Position numbers and translations under genes: made by a program. Under the pieces are notes generated by a model, which was not told the DNA's origin, searched no databases, and saw nothing but the letters and a program-made list of their open reading frames with translations. This document shows positions 27,878-37,256 of a stretch of 64,000 nt of DNA, one piece after another. Each line of letters starts with the position of its first letter. Positions within the stretch are counted from its first letter, which is position 1. Source of the DNA: Parabacteroides sp. AM08-6 (GTDB lineage: Bacteria > Bacteroidota > Bacteroidia > Bacteroidales > Tannerellaceae); NCBI RefSeq assembly GCF_003473295.1, contig NZ_QRMP01000007.1, positions 1,299 to 65,298 of the forward strand, read 5' to 3'.

Positions 27878-28232
27878 ATATGGCATTGTAGGAGTTAGCA
27901 ATACATTGATAACCATGGCTGTCATTTATATAATGATGAAGCTGTTGGGATGTAGGGAAGGGTTGTCAAATATAACGGGGTATGTGGCAGGCTTGTTGAA
28001 TAGTTTTGTTTGGAATAAACAGTGGACGTTTAAAGGCAGTGAGTCTGGATGGAAAAAAAGTGCCTGGCGTTTTAGTCTTGTTTTTATTGTTTGCTATTTA
28101 CTACAATGGGGATTGGTGACTTTCCTAAATGCGAATCTGACTATCGACCATTATTATAATCATTTGATAGGAATGGCGTTTTATACGGTGATTAATTTTG
28201 TAATGAATAAATTCTATACTTTTAAAGCTTAG
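27849..28232 (+). CDS. GtrA family membrane protein
   Basis: GtrA-type proteins are small four-helix membrane proteins thought to flip undecaprenyl-linked sugars. The 127-residue protein matches the family, with FGVVG-like YGIVGVSNTLITM at the start, GYVAGLLNSFVWNKQWTF in the middle, and a last helix ending FVMNKFYTF. The glycosyltransferase gene follows 5 bases downstream, the usual GtrA/GtrB order. Confidence 0.9.
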   Translation: MRKTVKQAIKYGIVGVSNTLITMAVIYIMMKLLGCREGLSNITGYVAGLLNSFVWNKQWTFKGSESGWKKSAWRFSLVFIVCYLLQWGLVTFLNANLTIDHYYNHLIGMAFYTVINFVMNKFYTFKA

Positions 28233-28237
28233 AATAA

Positions 28238-29170
28238 ATGAAAAAATTATCGGTTATTGTACCTTGTTACAATGAAGAATTAGTGATAACTGAATCATAC
28301 CGTCGAATAAAAGAGGTGTTGATGTCACTTCCGAATCCAACAGAAATTATCTACATAAATGATGGGAGTCGGGATAAAACTCGTTGGATGCTGGATAAAA
28401 TTGCAGCATCTGATTCAAAAGTCAAGGTTATTCATTTTTCACGAAACTTCGGCCATCAGCCAGCCGTTACAGCTGGCATTAATAATTGTGATGCGGATTT
28501 AGCTGTTATTCTTGACGCTGACATGCAAGATCCTCCTGAAGCAATTCCTGCAATCTTAGCATTACAGGAAAAGGAAGAGGCTAATGTTGTCTATTGTGTA
28601 CGTAAGTCCCGTGAAGGTGAAAGTCTTTTTAAAAAGTTTACGGCTAAATTCTTTTATCGTTTGATGAATTATATGAGCGATGTGAGTTTCCCTTTAGATA
28701 CAGGTGATTTCCGTATGATTGACCGTAAGATTATGGATCAGTTTGACCGTTTTCAGGAGCGTGGCAAATACATCCGAGGATTGATAAGCTGGTTGGGGTA
28801 TAAGCAAATTCCGTTCTACTATGAGCGAGAAGCCCGTATTGCCGGTGAAACGAAATATCCATTTAGTAAAATGTGGAAATTTGCTTCAACGGCGATGCTT
28901 TATTTTTCTAAAAAACCGTTGCGTTTGGCCATTAGCTTAGGCTTTATTGCAGTATTGGTGGGTATTGTGTTAGCTATCTGGTTTACCTTAGGTAAAATAT
29001 ATGGTTTTAGTAATGCGGAGACGGGCTGGACATCTATTATGACATCTGTTATTTTTTTTGGTGGGGTTCAACTATTGACTGTCGGTGTACTCGGACAATA
29101 TGTGGGTATCCTTTTTGATGAAATAAAAGCACGCCCGGAATATATCATTGACGAGAAGAAAAATTTCTGA
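28238..29170 (+). CDS. GT2 family glycosyltransferase (GtrB/DPM-like)
   Basis: The 310-residue enzyme should charge a polyprenyl phosphate with a sugar. The GT-A domain (about residues 1-230) starts LSVIVPCYNEE, with metal-binding DADMQDPPEAIPA (about 91-103). Two C-terminal membrane helices (about 232-255 and 270-292) match the GtrB/ArnC layout, and the closing GQYVGILFDEIKARPEYIID is typical. It pairs with GtrA for lipid-linked sugar transfer. The sugar and final acceptor are unknown. Confidence 0.92.
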   Translation: MKKLSVIVPCYNEELVITESYRRIKEVLMSLPNPTEIIYINDGSRDKTRWMLDKIAASDSKVKVIHFSRNFGHQPAVTAGINNCDADLAVILDADMQDPPEAIPAILALQEKEEANVVYCVRKSREGESLFKKFTAKFFYRLMNYMSDVSFPLDTGDFRMIDRKIMDQFDRFQERGKYIRGLISWLGYKQIPFYYEREARIAGETKYPFSKMWKFASTAMLYFSKKPLRLAISLGFIAVLVGIVLAIWFTLGKIYGFSNAETGWTSIMTSVIFFGGVQLLTVGVLGQYVGILFDEIKARPEYIIDEKKNF

Positions 29171-29221
29171 CGGGTAATAAAATTAAGTCAAGCTACGTGA
29201 AAATATAAATCTTCTGTTTTT

Positions 29222-30421
29222 ATGGAAAACGATAAACAATTGGGGGTTCTACAGAAAACGATTGTTGGAGTCCAATTCCTTTTTGTGGCGTTTGGAGCAA
29301 CGGTTTTGGTCCCTTTATTGGTCGGGTTGAATCCTTCTACAGCCTTGTTTACGGCAGGAGTAGGTACACTTGTGTTTCATTTGGTAACAAAAGGAAAAGT
29401 GCCTGTTTTTCTTGGGAGTAGTTTTGCATTTGTTGCACCTATTATGAAAGCTACTGAATTATATGGGTTATCAGGAACAATGTCTGGACTGGTTGCTGTA
29501 GGTGCGGTTTATGGATTGATGAGTTTACTCATTAAATTGCATGGTGTTGGCTTTATTAAGAAATTATTTCCTCCGGTAGTAATAGGACCTGTTATTATTC
29601 TTATCGGTTTATCTCTTGCTGGCTCCGGAGTTAATATGGCAAAAGAAAATTGGTTACTGGCTTTGATTGCTTTATTAACAGCTATATTAGCTTCTCTATT
29701 GGGACATGGAATGTTACGGCTTATTCCGATATTTTGTGGTATTGTAATAGGATATGCTGCTGCCTGTCTATTTGGGCAGGTCAATTTTGACTCAATTATA
29801 GAGGCTCCGTGGTTTGCCATGCCTCAATTTGTGAAACCTACTTTTTCGTGGGAAGCAATTATATTTATGATACCAGTTACAATAGCTCCGGTAATTGAAC
29901 ATATAGGAGATGTATATGCTATTAATGAGGTAACAGGTAAGGATTTTGTAAAAGAACCGGGACTTCAGCGTACGATGTTAGGAGATGGACTGGCATGTAT
30001 TATAGCAGGTTTGATAGGTGGTCCTCCTGTAACTACCTATTCTGAAGTAACAGGAGCTATTTCATTGACAAAAATAACAGACCCTGCTGTAATACGGATT
30101 GCAGCTGTATTTGGTATTATTTTTTCCGTGTTTGGGAAAGTAAGTGCTTTACTCGAATCGATACCGGCTTCAGTGTTAGGGGGAATTATGCTACTTCTGT
30201 TCGGAACTATTGCTTCAGTTGGTATCAACAGTTTAATCCAAAATCGAACTAATTTGGGGGATACTCGTAACTTGATTATTGTTTCCTTGATTCTTACGTT
30301 TGGTATTGGTGGTGCTGTCATCGAATTCGGGAGTTTTACAATGGCTGGAATAGGCCTATCTGCTTTACTTGGTGTAGTCTTAAATTTGATGTTGCCGAAG
30401 AGTAAAATGATAAGTCACTAA
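29222..30421 (+). CDS. uraA: uracil permease (UraA-type nucleobase/cation symporter-2)
   Basis: The 399-residue inner-membrane protein belongs to the NCS2 family that takes up uracil with protons. It has about 14 hydrophobic segments, including VFLGSSFAFVAPI near residues 60-72. The substrate-site segments IAPVIEHIGDVYAINE (about 221-236, with the EH pair) and GGPPVTTYSEVTGAISLT (about 264-281) point to uracil rather than xanthine. The gap to the GT2 gene is 51 bases, and no pyrimidine gene is nearby. Confidence 0.9.
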   Translation: MENDKQLGVLQKTIVGVQFLFVAFGATVLVPLLVGLNPSTALFTAGVGTLVFHLVTKGKVPVFLGSSFAFVAPIMKATELYGLSGTMSGLVAVGAVYGLMSLLIKLHGVGFIKKLFPPVVIGPVIILIGLSLAGSGVNMAKENWLLALIALLTAILASLLGHGMLRLIPIFCGIVIGYAAACLFGQVNFDSIIEAPWFAMPQFVKPTFSWEAIIFMIPVTIAPVIEHIGDVYAINEVTGKDFVKEPGLQRTMLGDGLACIIAGLIGGPPVTTYSEVTGAISLTKITDPAVIRIAAVFGIIFSVFGKVSALLESIPASVLGGIMLLLFGTIASVGINSLIQNRTNLGDTRNLIIVSLILTFGIGGAVIEFGSFTMAGIGLSALLGVVLNLMLPKSKMISH

Positions 30422-30504
30422 AATTCCGATTTTTTCGAACCAATGTTGCAATAAAAAAGAAGGAACGATTTGCTGATAGCAAACGGTTTTCCCAATTAAT
30501 TGTA

Positions 30505-30512
30505 TACCTTTG
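30505..30512 (+). promoter_or_regulatory. -7 element of the potABCD operon
   Basis: TACCTTTG matches TAnnTTTG, 62 bases before the potA start at 30575. Confidence 0.6.
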
Positions 30513-30574
30513 TGCTGCTTTTATGGAAAAGAGCAGATTGTATGTTTAATCAGTTTTGGTAAAAGGTATAGTTT

Positions 30575-31981
30575 ATGCAAAAATCAGACTGCATCATTGG
30601 TGTGGAACATGTCTCTAAATTCTTTGGAGATAAGGCTGTATTAAATGATGTGAATTTATTTGTTCGTAAGGGCGAATTTGTGACCATTCTAGGACCGTCC
30701 GGTTGCGGTAAAACAACTTTATTGCGTTTGATTGCCGGCTTTCAAACGGCTTCGGAAGGGGTTATCACTATTGCAGGAAAAGAGATAACACAAACACCTC
30801 CACATAAACGTCCGGTAAACACAGTATTTCAAAAATATGCTCTTTTCCCACATTTGAATGTATTCAACAATATAGCTTTCGGTCTGAAATTAAAGAAGAT
30901 ATCTACGACTGTCATAGAAAAGAAAGTGAAACAAGCGTTGAAAATGGTCGGTATGACAGATTATGAATACCGTGATGTCGATTCACTTTCAGGAGGTCAA
31001 CAACAACGTGTTGCTATTGCTCGTGCTATAGTAAATGAACCGGAAGTTCTTTTACTGGATGAACCGCTTGCCGCCCTCGATCTTAAAATGCGTAAGGACA
31101 TGCAAATGGAATTGAAAGAAATGCACAAATCGTTAGGAATCACATTTGTCTATGTGACCCATGATCAGGAGGAGGCTTTGACCCTGAGTGATACGATTGT
31201 TGTTATGAGTGAGGGCCGTATTCAGCAAATTGGAACCCCGATTGACATTTATAATGAACCTATAAATTCTTTTGTAGCCGACTTTATCGGTGAAAGTAAT
31301 ATATTGAATGGCATGATGATTCAAGATAAACTAGTCTCTTTTGCTAATCATGAATTCGAATGTGTTGATGAAGGTTTTGGCAAACAAGTCCCTGTAGATG
31401 TCGTTATTCGTCCGGAAGATATATATATATTTGAACCATCTGACGCAGCTATGTTAACCGGTACGGTCACTTCTTCCATTTTTAAAGGTGTTCATTATGA
31501 AATGATGATACAAACTCCTGAAGGATATGAATTTATGGTGCAAGATTACCACTGTTTTGATACAGGCCAGATGGTTGGTTTGTTGATAAAGCCGTTCGAT
31601 ATCCATGTGATGAAAAAGGAACGTATATGTAATACGTTCGAAGGAAAGATTGTTGATACAACTCATGTTGAATTTTTAGGTTGTATATTTGAATGTAAGG
31701 AAATTTCCAATCTTGAACCGGGTACTTGGGTACAGGTAGAGGTGGACTTTGATAATGTTGTACTTGAAGACAATGAGGAAGATGGAAAACTGACAGGTGA
31801 AGTTAAATTTATTCTATATAAAGGTAACCATTACCATTTAACCGTATTTACGGATTGGGATGAAGATATCTTTGTTGATACGAATGATGTGTGGGATGAT
31901 GGAGATCGAGTTGGCATCACCATAGCTCCCGAAAATATCCGGATTGTTCAAACCATTAATAAAAAGGGATGTGATAAATAA
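30575..31981 (+). CDS. potA: spermidine/putrescine ABC transporter ATPase PotA, extended
   Basis: PotA powers polyamine import. The 468-residue protein has Walker [13 protein letters not shown] (about residues 46-57), signature [14 protein letters not shown] (about 142-155), Walker [13 protein letters not shown] (about 162-173) and the switch His in [14 protein letters not shown]. It is about 90 residues longer than the Escherichia coli protein. The extra length is C-terminal and looks like repeated TOBE-type beta modules: compare [18 protein letters not shown] with [18 protein letters not shown]. The extra modules may bind an additional regulator. It heads a complete potABCD operon. Confidence 0.93.
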   Translation: MQKSDCIIGVEHVSKFFGDKAVLNDVNLFVRKGEFVTILGPSGCGKTTLLRLIAGFQTASEGVITIAGKEITQTPPHKRPVNTVFQKYALFPHLNVFNNIAFGLKLKKISTTVIEKKVKQALKMVGMTDYEYRDVDSLSGGQQQRVAIARAIVNEPEVLLLDEPLAALDLKMRKDMQMELKEMHKSLGITFVYVTHDQEEALTLSDTIVVMSEGRIQQIGTPIDIYNEPINSFVADFIGESNILNGMMIQDKLVSFANHEFECVDEGFGKQVPVDVVIRPEDIYIFEPSDAAMLTGTVTSSIFKGVHYEMMIQTPEGYEFMVQDYHCFDTGQMVGLLIKPFDIHVMKKERICNTFEGKIVDTTHVEFLGCIFECKEISNLEPGTWVQVEVDFDNVVLEDNEEDGKLTGEVKFILYKGNHYHLTVFTDWDEDIFVDTNDVWDDGDRVGITIAPENIRIVQTINKKGCDK

Positions 31982-31997
31982 TATTTCTGCATTTTTT

Positions 31998-32771
31998 ATG
32001 CGGCGTAAGAATTGGACAATTCCTTATGCATTATTTCTGGCTGTTTTCGTCGTGATGCCTTTAGTATTGATTGTAATATATGCATTTACGGATGCTGATG
32101 GAGTTTTTACATTCGGTAATTTTCGAAAATTCATGTTACATCCTGAGGCCATAAATACATTTGTGTATTCTATCGGGATAGCTATCATCACGACGTTAGC
32201 TTGTTTGATATTGGGTTATCCTGCTGCCTATATCCTGAGTCAGACGCGTTTTAATACTTCCCGGACTATGGTAGTTCTTTTTATTTTACCCATGTGGGTA
32301 AATATTCTGATACGGACATTGGCTACAGTTGCATTATTCGATTTTCTTAATTTACCGTTGGGTGAAGGTGCATTAGTGTTTGGCATGGTTTATAACTTTC
32401 TCCCTTTTATGATTTATCCTATTTATAATACGTTGCAAAAAATGGATCGCAACCTGATAGAAGCTGCGCAAGATTTGGGAGCTAATCCTTTCGAAGTTTT
32501 TACAAAGGTTATACTGCCATTATCAATGCCTGGTGTGATGAGTGGTATTGTTATGGTGTTTATGCCGACCGTTTCTACTTTTGCCATAGCGGAGTTACTG
32601 ACGATGAATAATATAAAACTTTTTGGTTCTACTGTGCAGGAAAATATATATAATGGCATGTGGAATTATGGAGCTGCTCTCTCTTTAATCATGTTGTTGT
32701 TGATTGGCATTACTATTCTTTTTACCAACGAAGATGACAATACTTCTAATGAAGGGGGAGGTGTGATATGA
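31998..32771 (+). CDS. potB: spermidine/putrescine ABC permease PotB
   Basis: PotB is one of two membrane subunits of the polyamine importer. The protein of about 257 residues has six membrane helices, starting with a basic MRRKNW head, and the cytoplasmic EAA-loop LIEAAQDLGANPFEVFTKVILPLSMPG that contacts PotA. Earlier in-frame starts exist (GTG 31971 and TTG 31944, the latter inside potA). The ATG at 31998 gives the usual family N-terminus. The stop overlaps potC by four bases. Confidence 0.9.
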   Translation: MRRKNWTIPYALFLAVFVVMPLVLIVIYAFTDADGVFTFGNFRKFMLHPEAINTFVYSIGIAIITTLACLILGYPAAYILSQTRFNTSRTMVVLFILPMWVNILIRTLATVALFDFLNLPLGEGALVFGMVYNFLPFMIYPIYNTLQKMDRNLIEAAQDLGANPFEVFTKVILPLSMPGVMSGIVMVFMPTVSTFAIAELLTMNNIKLFGSTVQENIYNGMWNYGAALSLIMLLLIGITILFTNEDDNTSNEGGGVI

Positions 32772-33568
32772 TGACAAAAATAATGGCAAAAGCCTATCTT
32801 TGGTTACTATTATTATTACTTTATTCACCTATCTTTATTATCATGGTTTTTTCCTTTACCGAAGCAAAGGTATTGGGTAACTGGACTGGCTTTTCAACAA
32901 AATTGTATAGTTCGTTGTTTTCAGGAGGTGTACAACGTTCATTGGTAAATGCTTTGTGGAATACATTTACTATTGCTATGATAGCCGCTACTATCTCGAC
33001 CGTATTGGGTAGTATTGCAGCCATAGGGATTTTTAATTTACGTTCGCGTACACGACAAATCATGAATTTTGCAAATGCTATTCCGATGATGAATGCTGAT
33101 ATTATTACAGGTGTATCGCTATTCTTATTGTTTGTCAGTTTCGGCATATCACAAGGATTCACAACGGTTGTATTGGCACATATTACCTTTTGTACACCTT
33201 ATGTTGTCTTGAGCGTGATGCCTCGTTTGAAAAAAATGAACCAGAATGTTTATGAAGCAGCATTAGATCTTGGGGCAACTCCATTTCAGGCTTTGCGTAA
33301 GGTGATTTTTCCAGAGATACGTCCGGGAATGATAAGCGGCTTTATCTTGGCTTTTACTTTATCTATTGATGATTTTGCCGTGACAATCTTTACGATAGGT
33401 AATGAAGGATTGGAAACACTCTCTACTTTTATTTATGCTGATGCGAGAAAAGGTGGACTAACACCGGAATTACGTCCTTTGTCTACTATTATTTTTGTGA
33501 CAGTTTTAGTTTTATTGATTGTGATTAATAAACGGGCTGAAAAATCCAGAAGTTTGGATAATAGATAG
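32768..33568 (+). CDS. potC: spermidine/putrescine ABC permease PotC
   Basis: This is the second permease subunit of the polyamine importer. The 266-residue protein has six membrane helices and the EAA-loop YEAALDLGATPFQALRKVIFPEI (about residues 160-182). The start overlaps the potB stop (ATGA), and potD follows 5 bases after its stop. A segment TLSIDDFAVTIFT near residues 197-209 is typical of PotC. Confidence 0.93.
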   Translation: MMTKIMAKAYLWLLLLLLYSPIFIIMVFSFTEAKVLGNWTGFSTKLYSSLFSGGVQRSLVNALWNTFTIAMIAATISTVLGSIAAIGIFNLRSRTRQIMNFANAIPMMNADIITGVSLFLLFVSFGISQGFTTVVLAHITFCTPYVVLSVMPRLKKMNQNVYEAALDLGATPFQALRKVIFPEIRPGMISGFILAFTLSIDDFAVTIFTIGNEGLETLSTFIYADARKGGLTPELRPLSTIIFVTVLVLLIVINKRAEKSRSLDNR

Positions 33569-33573
33569 AAAGA

Positions 33574-34902
33574 ATGAATAATTTAGTAAAAATATTAATC
33601 GTTTTTGCGTCCTGGGGACTTGTTTTTTCTTCATGTAGTCATGCGGATGAAGCGCGTAGCCATATTTTGAAAGTGTATAACTGGGCTGATTATATTGATG
33701 AAGATGTATTGGCTGAATTTCCTGCTTGGTATAAGGAACAAACAGGAGAGGAAATCCGTATTATTTATCAAGTTTTCGATATCAATGAAATCATGTTGAC
33801 TAAAATTGAACGTGGGCATGACGATTTTGATTTGGTATGTCCATCGGAATATATTATAGAGCGAATGCTGAAGAAAAATTTGTTGCTCCCTATAGACCGT
33901 AATTTTGGTAAAACACCAGATTATCTAAAAAATGTGTCTCCTTACATTGAACAACAACTAGATAAATTAAGTCAACCTGGGCGTAAAACAACCGATTATG
34001 TTGTACCTTATATGTGGGGAACGGCTGGTATCCTATATAATAAAAAGTTCATTTCTGAAGAAAAAGTCACAAGCTGGGAATGCCTTTGGAATTCTGAAAA
34101 TAAAAATAAAATTTTAATGAAGGATAGCTACCGGGATGCTTATGGTACTGCTATTATTTATGCGCATGTCCAAGAGTTGGCGAACGGAACGGTTACAGTT
34201 GAACAATTGATGAATGATAACTCACCGGAAGCTATTGCTTTGGCTGAAAAGTACTTAAAACTATTAAAACCCAATATTGCCGGATGGGAAGCCGATTTTG
34301 GAAAAGAGATGATGACAAAGGGGAAATCTTGGCTGAATTTAACTTGGAGTGGTGATGCTGTATGGGCAATCGAAGAAGCAGATGCTATTGGAGTAGATTT
34401 AGGTTATGAAGTTCCTCAAGAAGGTAGTAATATTTGGTATGATGGTTGGGCTATACCTAAATATGCGCGTAATGTAAAAGCAGCCAGTTATTTTATTAAT
34501 TATCTTTGTCAGCCGGATATTGCTCTTCGAAATATGGATGCAATTGGTTATGTGAGTGCTGTTGCAACTCCTGAAATTCTGAAAGCAAAAGTAGATACGA
34601 CTATCACCAAAATATCAGATTTAAGCTATTTTTTCGGTCCTGAAGCAGATAGTGTCCATATTAACAATGTGCAATATCCAGACCGTAAGGTTGTTGAAAG
34701 ATGTGCTATGATAAGGGATTTTGGTGATAAGACGGAGTCGGTTCTTGAAATGTGGAGCCGGGTAAAAGGTGATAATCTGAATACGGGTATCGTTTCATTG
34801 ATATTTGGAGTATTCGGTCTTTTATTTGTTTGGTTAGTTTATCAACGAATACGACGTTATAAGCAACACAAACGTTTTCACAGGCGTCGTCGCCATTGGT
34901 AA
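33574..34902 (+). CDS. potD: polyamine-binding lipoprotein PotD with C-terminal membrane helix
   Basis: PotD captures spermidine or putrescine outside the inner membrane. The 442-residue protein has a lipobox ending FSSC (Cys20). The binding fold follows, with KVYNWADYIDEDVL near residue 31 and GWAIPKYARNVKAASYFINYL near residue 293. Unlike usual PotD (about 350 residues), it ends in a hydrophobic helix (about residues 408-428) and a basic tail, KQHKRFHRRRRHW. It may thus be fixed to the membrane at both ends. It closes the potABCD operon; the HAD gene starts 21 bases later. Confidence 0.9.
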   Translation: MNNLVKILIVFASWGLVFSSCSHADEARSHILKVYNWADYIDEDVLAEFPAWYKEQTGEEIRIIYQVFDINEIMLTKIERGHDDFDLVCPSEYIIERMLKKNLLLPIDRNFGKTPDYLKNVSPYIEQQLDKLSQPGRKTTDYVVPYMWGTAGILYNKKFISEEKVTSWECLWNSENKNKILMKDSYRDAYGTAIIYAHVQELANGTVTVEQLMNDNSPEAIALAEKYLKLLKPNIAGWEADFGKEMMTKGKSWLNLTWSGDAVWAIEEADAIGVDLGYEVPQEGSNIWYDGWAIPKYARNVKAASYFINYLCQPDIALRNMDAIGYVSAVATPEILKAKVDTTITKISDLSYFFGPEADSVHINNVQYPDRKVVERCAMIRDFGDKTESVLEMWSRVKGDNLNTGIVSLIFGVFGLLFVWLVYQRIRRYKQHKRFHRRRRHW

Positions 34903-34923
34903 AACCTTAAAGAAAAGAGGTCT

Positions 34924-35538
34924 ATGGACGGTATTAAGAATTTGATAATAGATTTTGGTGGAGTAATTATAAATCTGACCCGTAATAGATGTATCGATGC
35001 GTTTGAACGTCTGGGAGTTACGAATATCCGGGAGAATATTGCCAATAATTATCAGCATAAAGATCTTTTTATGCAGATTGAGCTCGGTTCTATCACTTCT
35101 GAAGAATTTCGCGATGGTATTCGCCGTTTGACACAACAATCTTTAAGCGACGAACAAATTGATACAGCATGGATTGCTATGCTTGATGATATACCTGCTT
35201 ATAAACTGGATTTGCTGTTGGAGCTTCGCAGGCTATATAATGTAATGTTACTAAGCAATACGAATGAAATACATTGGAATTGGTCCGAACAAACTTATTT
35301 CTCTTACAAAAACCATCATGCTGTTGATTTTTTCAATAAAATATATTTGTCTTACAAGCTGCACATGTTGAAACCTAACGTTGATATATTTGAATATGTT
35401 CTTGCTGATGCCGCTATTCGTCCGGAGGAAACCCTATTTATTGATGATGCTATCCCTAATTGTCGGACAGCTGAATCTCTGGGTTTAAAGACATATACTC
35501 CGCAACCCCGTGAGGACTGGTCTCATCTTTTTAAATAA
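34924..35538 (+). CDS. HAD family hydrolase (subclass IA, YihX-like)
   Basis: The 204-residue protein is a haloacid-dehalogenase fold phosphatase. Motif I is IIDFGGVIINL with nucleophile Asp11. Motif II is MLLSNTNEIH (about residues 109-118). Motif III has the Lys in LHMLKPNVDIF, and motif IV is LFIDDAIPNC. The DFGGV form, with Gly in place of the second Asp, is common in the YihX branch. It probably dephosphorylates a small sugar or nucleotide phosphate. It may be co-transcribed with potABCD. Confidence 0.88.
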   Translation: MDGIKNLIIDFGGVIINLTRNRCIDAFERLGVTNIRENIANNYQHKDLFMQIELGSITSEEFRDGIRRLTQQSLSDEQIDTAWIAMLDDIPAYKLDLLLELRRLYNVMLLSNTNEIHWNWSEQTYFSYKNHHAVDFFNKIYLSYKLHMLKPNVDIFEYVLADAAIRPEETLFIDDAIPNCRTAESLGLKTYTPQPREDWSHLFK

Positions 35539-35687
35539 TTTGTTGTCGACTGAATTTGTTAATTAGCCGGATTTTTGAAACAAACTTGCTTCATACTGTT
35601 TCTATAGACAAAATCTAATCAAAAATAACTGATTTTGAGGTGAATGAGTGGACCGGAATATTTGGAAACGATTAATATCCCTGTCGG

Positions 35688-36371
35688 CTAGATATCTTTT
35701 ACTTTTAATATATTATATGATGTTCCAACATCATATACATCACTTCCATCCACCTTCTTAATGTATTTTACTACTCGGATAGTGACAGGGAGGATGATTA
35801 CTTCATACATGGATTTCAATATTGCTTGTGTTCCAATCATAATCAACAAATTTTCGGTAGGAATCAGTCCGGCAAAAGCAATAGGAAAAAATAATATTGA
35901 ATCTGCGCTTTCACCAGCTAATGTGGAAACGATAGCTCGTAATGAGAAATGTTTTCCATTCGAGGCAATTTTCATCTTACTCATTACATAAGCATTTAGA
36001 AATGAACCGACCAAAAATGCAATCAGACTGGCAATTGCAATACGTGGAGCCATTCCAAATACAAAATTGAATCCGCTTTCACCTTCCCAAAAAGGTGCGG
36101 CCGGGAGCATAATTGCCAGTTGGGCGAATCCGATAACTAGAAAATTGGATGCAAATCCACTCCAGATAATTAATCGTGCTTTCTTAAATCCCCATACTTC
36201 AGCTATACAATCGTTAATAATATAGGAAATAGGAAATACAATCAATCCGGCAGTAGCGGTGATTTCACCAACTTGGATAACTTTTGTTTCTAATAGGTTG
36301 GAAGCCACCAGACAAATATTGAAGAGGATGCCCAGGAGCATAAAAGATACAGTTACAGTTGTCTTCTGCAT
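35688..36371 (-). CDS. queuosine precursor transporter (YhhQ/VUT family)
   Basis: The 227-residue protein matches the YhhQ family of inner-membrane importers for preQ0, preQ1 or queuine. About six hydrophobic helices are visible. The segments GLIVFPISYIINDCIAEVWGFKKAR (about residues 42-66) and ISALVGSFLNAYVMSKMK-like stretches are family signatures, as is TLAGESADSILFFPIAF. A preQ1-I-like pseudoknot lies just upstream of the start codon. That supports salvage of a queuosine precursor and feedback control. Confidence 0.93.
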   Translation of the reverse strand: MQKTTVTVSFMLLGILFNICLVASNLLETKVIQVGEITATAGLIVFPISYIINDCIAEVWGFKKARLIIWSGFASNFLVIGFAQLAIMLPAAPFWEGESGFNFVFGMAPRIAIASLIAFLVGSFLNAYVMSKMKIASNGKHFSLRAIVSTLAGESADSILFFPIAFAGLIPTENLLIMIGTQAILKSMYEVIILPVTIRVVKYIKKVDGSDVYDVGTSYNILKVKDI

Positions 36372-36375
36372 AATT

Positions 36376-36408
36376 CTTGTTTTTTACGAGGTTTAGCAAG
36401 CACTCGGG
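36376..36408 (-). ncRNA. candidate preQ1-I riboswitch
   Basis: On the minus strand, directly before the transporter start codon, the leader can form a compact H-type pseudoknot of about 31 bases. P1 pairs CGAG (36403-36406) with CUCG (36387-36390). P2 pairs CUUG (36397-36400) with CAAG (36376-36379). The joining loop is UAAAAAA (36380-36386), and loop 2 ends in C just before P1', where the ligand-pairing C is expected. Size, topology and the A-rich loop fit preQ1-I. P2' lies 4 bases from the ATG, so control is probably translational. Confidence 0.75.
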
Positions 36409-36454
36409 AAGGAATATAAGTCCTCCACTGCATGTCAAATGATTATTTAGGTTG

Positions 36455-36462
36455 CAAAGATA
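36455..36462 (-). promoter_or_regulatory. -7 element of the queuosine transporter gene
   Basis: The minus strand reads TATCTTTG, matching TAnnTTTG, 83 bases before the start codon. It leaves room for the riboswitch leader. Confidence 0.65.
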
Positions 36463-36473
36463 AGGAAATATTT

Positions 36474-37145
36474 TTAGAAACGGTGAGAATAGGTAATTCC
36501 GATAGCATGTTTATAGTTAACAGGGTCATAAGTATTAAAAATGTGATAACGGTAGTAGACTTGTATGCTGTTTTGTTTATTCAATTTATAGTCACTTCCT
36601 GCCGATAATCGTATTCGGTCTGTATGCATTTTACCATGATGCCCTGCATCATTGAATAGTTCGGCATATATGAAAGGTACTAAACCTGATTTTCCTATTT
36701 TGCAAGAAACAGTAAGCATCGAGCGCAGATAATTTTTAGGATATTCCGCATGAATTTTATAGGTACTTTGAAATCTCTCCCGTATAGAAAAAGTGAAGAT
36801 ACTTAAAGGGTATGTTCCACAGGCGTAAATATAATAGCGATTTCGTAGTTCATCCGATGCTTTATAACGGCAAAGCGACATATAGCCAATTCCTGCTTTC
36901 AGATTATGAGTAATAAGATAATTGATTTCTCCGGTGGTCAGAAACCATTCAGCTTGTCGGAAATCATCTCGGGGACGAATATCTTCTTCAATTAAAAAAG
37001 AAAAGTTATGATATAGTTTACCAGACATGCTTATTTTGAATGCTATTCCCGTCCCATCCATCGCCAAGAGTGCTTCATATGGTATAACAGAAAGTAATAG
37101 TATGGATAAGATGTAAAATAGATGGCATATATAATTGTTCTTCAT
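36474..37145 (-). CDS. DUF2490-like exported protein
   Basis: The 223-residue protein has a hydrophobic signal-like N-terminus (about residues 8-28). The remaining sequence alternates in beta fashion with many aromatic ends, and it closes with HAIGITYSHRF. It resembles the DUF2490 family of small outer-membrane barrels in Bacteroidetes. Segments YYIYACGTYPLSIFTFSIRER and QVYYRYHIFNTYDPVNYKHAI look like barrel strands. The function is unknown. It is divergent from the SGNH gene. Confidence 0.75.
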   Translation of the reverse strand: MKNNYICHLFYILSILLLSVIPYEALLAMDGTGIAFKISMSGKLYHNFSFLIEEDIRPRDDFRQAEWFLTTGEINYLITHNLKAGIGYMSLCRYKASDELRNRYYIYACGTYPLSIFTFSIRERFQSTYKIHAEYPKNYLRSMLTVSCKIGKSGLVPFIYAELFNDAGHHGKMHTDRIRLSAGSDYKLNKQNSIQVYYRYHIFNTYDPVNYKHAIGITYSHRF

Positions 37146-37181
37146 GACACAATAAAATATTTGTTTGATTTAGTTTGCTTA

Positions 37182-37189
37182 CAAAGATA
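37182..37189 (-). promoter_or_regulatory. -7 element of the DUF2490-like gene
   Basis: The minus strand reads TATCTTTG, 36 bases before the start codon at 37145. Confidence 0.6.
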
Positions 37190-37210
37190 ATGGATATTTA
37201 GATTAATGAT

Positions 37211-37218
37211 TAACTTTG
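37211..37218 (+). promoter_or_regulatory. -7 element of the SGNH hydrolase gene
   Basis: TAACTTTG matches TAnnTTTG. It lies after the first in-frame ATG (37206), so the real start must be downstream, at 37257. Confidence 0.65.
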
Positions 37219-37256
37219 TCCACATTAACAAATTAATATTTAAAGTTCCTTTTATT

